Source of the DNA: Clostridia bacterium
GTDB taxonomy: Bacteria > Bacillota > Clostridia > TANB77 > CAG-508
DNA length: 44,341 bases
Assembly: GCA_900770385.1 (NCBI GenBank)
Contig: CAAGKK010000008.1
Location: forward strand, 1 to 44,341
Direction: 5' to 3'
The position numbers were made by a program, and so were the translations under genes. The notes under the pieces are model-generated. The model was not told the DNA's origin, made no database searches, and saw nothing but the letters and a program-made list of their open reading frames with translations. This document shows positions 43,406 to 44,341 of this stretch, one piece after another. How positions within the stretch are numbered: position 1 is the stretch's first letter; each line of letters opens with the position of its first letter.

Positions 43406-43430
43406 AAAGGAAGCAAATAGCTTCCTTTTC
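43404..43430. terminator. Bidirectional terminator hairpin
   Basis: AAAAGGAAGC and GCTTCCTTTT form a perfect 10-bp stem with a five-base loop. Usable by the remnant on the plus strand and the small gene at 43447 on the minus strand. Confidence 0.75.
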
Positions 43431-43446
43431 ATAGTTTTCTATTCTT

Positions 43447-43623
43447 TTATTCATCTAATGGTTCAAATTGCCAGGCAGATTCCCATTTCCATTTACCTTC
43501 ATCATAAATAAGAAATTCTGTAACTTTTTTTCCCTTTTCATCTTCATCTCTTATACCATATACAGTATAAGTTAAAGGTTTGATTAAGGAAATAGATGTG
43601 GTCACCTTTACTTTAAATAGCAT
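43447..43623 (-). CDS. Small hypothetical protein
   Basis: This 58-residue frame starts MLFKVKVTTSISLIKPLTY at an ATG with AAGGAG nine bases upstream, which I prefer to the longer frame from 43701. It reads as a compact beta-rich domain with a charged turn (GIRDEDEKGKKVTEF) and a tryptophan-rich end (KWKWESAWQFEPLDE). I do not recognise it. The 150 bases upstream, to the repeat region, show nothing that I can support. Confidence 0.6.
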   Translation of the reverse strand: MLFKVKVTTSISLIKPLTYTVYGIRDEDEKGKKVTEFLIYDEGKWKWESAWQFEPLDE

Positions 43624-43773
43624 TATTCTTTTCTCCTTTAAAAATTTTTTTCTAATACTGATGTCTGACCTACAGTTGCAAAAATAAGGATATTTGCACA
43701 TTTTTGCATTAATATATTATCATATTTTTATGTTAATTGCAAATAATACTTTTTTATTAAATTTAAAATCACA

Positions 43774-43925
43774 TTTGCTTTGCAAAGTTCTAAACAATAG
43801 TTTTTGCACCTTCGTCGTTTTGATTTTGTTGCCACTGGCAACTTCAAAACTCCTCAGCAGTTAAAGCCGGCGCTCTTCGCGCACGACTGTTAACCTTTAT
43901 TATTCTTTTTCTAACTTCGTTTTTG
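43774..43925 (-). repeat. tRNA-Asn-associated hairpin element, copy B (truncated)
   Basis: Nearly identical to copy C: GTTAACAG, GCGCGAAGAGCGCC, CTTTAACTGCTGAGGAG, the hairpin GTTGCCAGTGGCAAC (43828-43842), then ACGACGAAGGTGCAAAAAC and TTTGC-AAA-GCAAA. The outer half of the distal hairpin is missing, so the copy is cut at its 3' end. It follows the tRNA-Asn fragment and its terminator on the minus strand. Confidence 0.65.
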
Positions 43926-43933
43926 AATAAAAT

Positions 43934-43968
43934 AAAAGAGAATGGATGAAATTCCATTCTCTTTTATT
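43934..43968 (-). terminator. Terminator after the tRNA-Asn fragment
   Basis: AAAAGAGAATGGA and TCCATTCTCTTTT form a 13-bp stem around a six-base loop. It is a copy of the terminator that follows the intact tRNA-Asn. Confidence 0.75.
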
Positions 43969-44002
43969 TGGCTCCTCAAGCAAGGCTCGAACTTGCGACA
44001 TC
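43969..44002 (-). pseudogene. tRNA-Asn 3' fragment (34 nt)
   Basis: From the variable loop through the T arm, 3' acceptor strand and CCA (GATGTCGCAAGTTCGAG... to GGAGCCA on the minus strand) the sequence is identical to the intact tRNA-Asn. Before it the match stops. It cannot fold as a tRNA and marks one edge of the duplicated unit. Confidence 0.85.
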
Positions 44003-44010
44003 CACAGTTT

Positions 44011-44185
44011 AAAACTAATTGTTTCTTCTTTGCTTCGCAAAGTTCTAAACAATAGTTTTTGCACCTTCGTCGTTTTGATTTTTGTTGCCACTGGCAACTT
44101 CAAAACTCCTCAGCAGTTAAAGCCGGCGCTCTTCGCGCACAGTTGTTAACCTTTATATTGCTTTTTCAAATTCTATCTTTAGAAA
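44011..44185 (-). repeat. tRNA-Asn-associated hairpin element, copy C
   Basis: After the tRNA-Asn terminator (minus strand) come AAAGATAGAATTTGAAAAAGCAATATAAAGGTTAACA-like sequence, a GCGCGAAGAGCGC hairpin, AACTGC, the hairpin GTTGCCAGTGGCAAC (44084-44098) inside GTTTTGA/TCAAAAC, and a long distal hairpin (44011-44059). The distal stem has a bulged T at the place where copy A also has one, and an inner TTTGC/GCAAA. Its GC content is higher than that of surrounding DNA. Confidence 0.65.
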
Positions 44186-44226
44186 TAAAAAAAAAAGAGA
44201 ATGGAATTTATTCCATTCTCTTTTTT
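44186..44226 (-). terminator. Terminator of tRNA-Asn copy 2 and of the rRNA operon
   Basis: AAAAAGAGAATGGAA and TTCCATTCTCTTTTT form a 15-bp stem with a short loop, with T runs on the minus strand, directly after the CCA end. Confidence 0.85.
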
Positions 44227-44227
44227 T

Positions 44228-44303
44228 TGGCTCCTCAAGCAAGGCTCGAACTTGCGACATCACGGTTAACAGCCGTGCGCTCTACCAACTGAGCTATTGA
44301 GGA
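44228..44303 (-). tRNA. tRNA-Asn (anticodon GTT), copy 2
   Basis: The 76-nt tRNA is the same as copy 1 except in the D loop (GTTGG versus GTCGG). It lies about 13 bases after the 3' end of a 5S rRNA on the same strand, so it is the distal tRNA of an rRNA operon. The next downstream feature is its terminator. Confidence 0.97.
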
Positions 44304-44316
44304 ATATAAAATAAAA

Positions 44317-44341
44317 TCTGGCGATGTCCTATTTTTCCAGC
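44317..44341 (-). rRNA. rrf: 5S ribosomal RNA, 3' end (partial, cut by window edge)
   Basis: On the minus strand the last bases read GCTGGAAAAATAGGACATCGCCAG, which matches the conserved 3' segment of Firmicutes 5S rRNA (GAGAGTAGGACATCGCCAG) at most positions. Only about 25 bases are visible; the exact 3' end is estimated. Confidence 0.75.

Noticed and set aside
43201..43416. Minus-strand 71-codon open frame
   Set aside because: Hydrophobic translation of AT-rich DNA, no ribosome site, and it overlaps a terminator.
43900..44292. Open frames of about 67-77 codons on both strands near the right end
   Set aside because: They run through the tRNA-Asn, its fragment and the hairpin elements and have no credible ribosome sites.
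1..44341. CRISPR arrays, prophage, IS elements
   Set aside because: No regularly spaced repeats, cas, integrase, transposase or phage structural genes are seen.

Overview
The window is AT-rich DNA with short intergenic spaces. It reads as chromosome from an endospore-forming, Gram-positive member of the Clostridia. The sporulation gene spoIVA, a gerA-type germination operon, two sortases with an NPKTG-anchored surface protein, an S-box (SAM-I) riboswitch before metK and a CIRCE-like site before hsp20 all support this. Prepilin-like proteins of the GGIT-LLALIITIIV type are, to my knowledge, common in uncultured gut Clostridia, so a gut commensal is a reasonable but unproven guess. I see no prophage, IS transposase, integrase or CRISPR array.

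Layout, left to right. 1-5461 (minus): an operon ruvB - GT2 glycosyltransferase - polytopic membrane protein - GT-C type glycosyltransferase - queH (cut by the window edge), which links DNA repair, lipid-linked sugar transfer and queuosine synthesis. 5598-8225: an MgtA-type P-type ATPase with an altered membrane cation site. 8316-8640: tRNA-Asn on the plus strand followed by a hairpin-rich element. 8718-11754 (minus): S1-domain protein, HD-domain protein, metK with its riboswitch, tRNA-Gln and tRNA-His. 11845-17975 (minus): sortase, HIT protein, a short alaS, a frameshifted prepilin-like gene, class B sortase and glmU. 18190-24082 (plus): spoIVA, then gerAA-gerAB-gerAC and a 54-residue two-helix membrane protein that was too short for ordinary ORF lists. 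24110-30856 (minus): hsp20, GtrB/GtrA-like pair, dTMP kinase, metG, and two cell-surface proteins. 31032-32759 (plus): an unusual regulator with two HTH regions. 32840-40050 (minus): glmM and a small membrane protein, an uncharacterised helical protein, acyl-CoA synthetase, a broken metallophosphoesterase, tsaD and an M50 protease. 40331-43623: small or uncharacterised genes, including a broken flavodoxin-like reductase. 43774-44341 (minus): 3' end of a 5S rRNA, a second tRNA-Asn, and two copies of the element seen after the first tRNA-Asn, separated by a 34-nt tRNA-Asn fragment.

How parts fit together. glmM and glmU supply UDP-GlcNAc for the wall. The GT2/GT-C and GtrA/GtrB pairs suggest undecaprenyl-phosphate-linked sugar transfer to surface polymers. 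The two sortases, the NPKTG protein and the prepilin-like gene form a surface set. spoIVA and gerA cover building and opening of the spore.

The two observations most worth following are the tRNA-Asn-linked element, whose three copies keep hairpins while the paired bases change together, and four separate single-base insertions that break otherwise good genes. The second could be true decay or sequencing error, and it affects how far single-gene breaks in this contig can be trusted.
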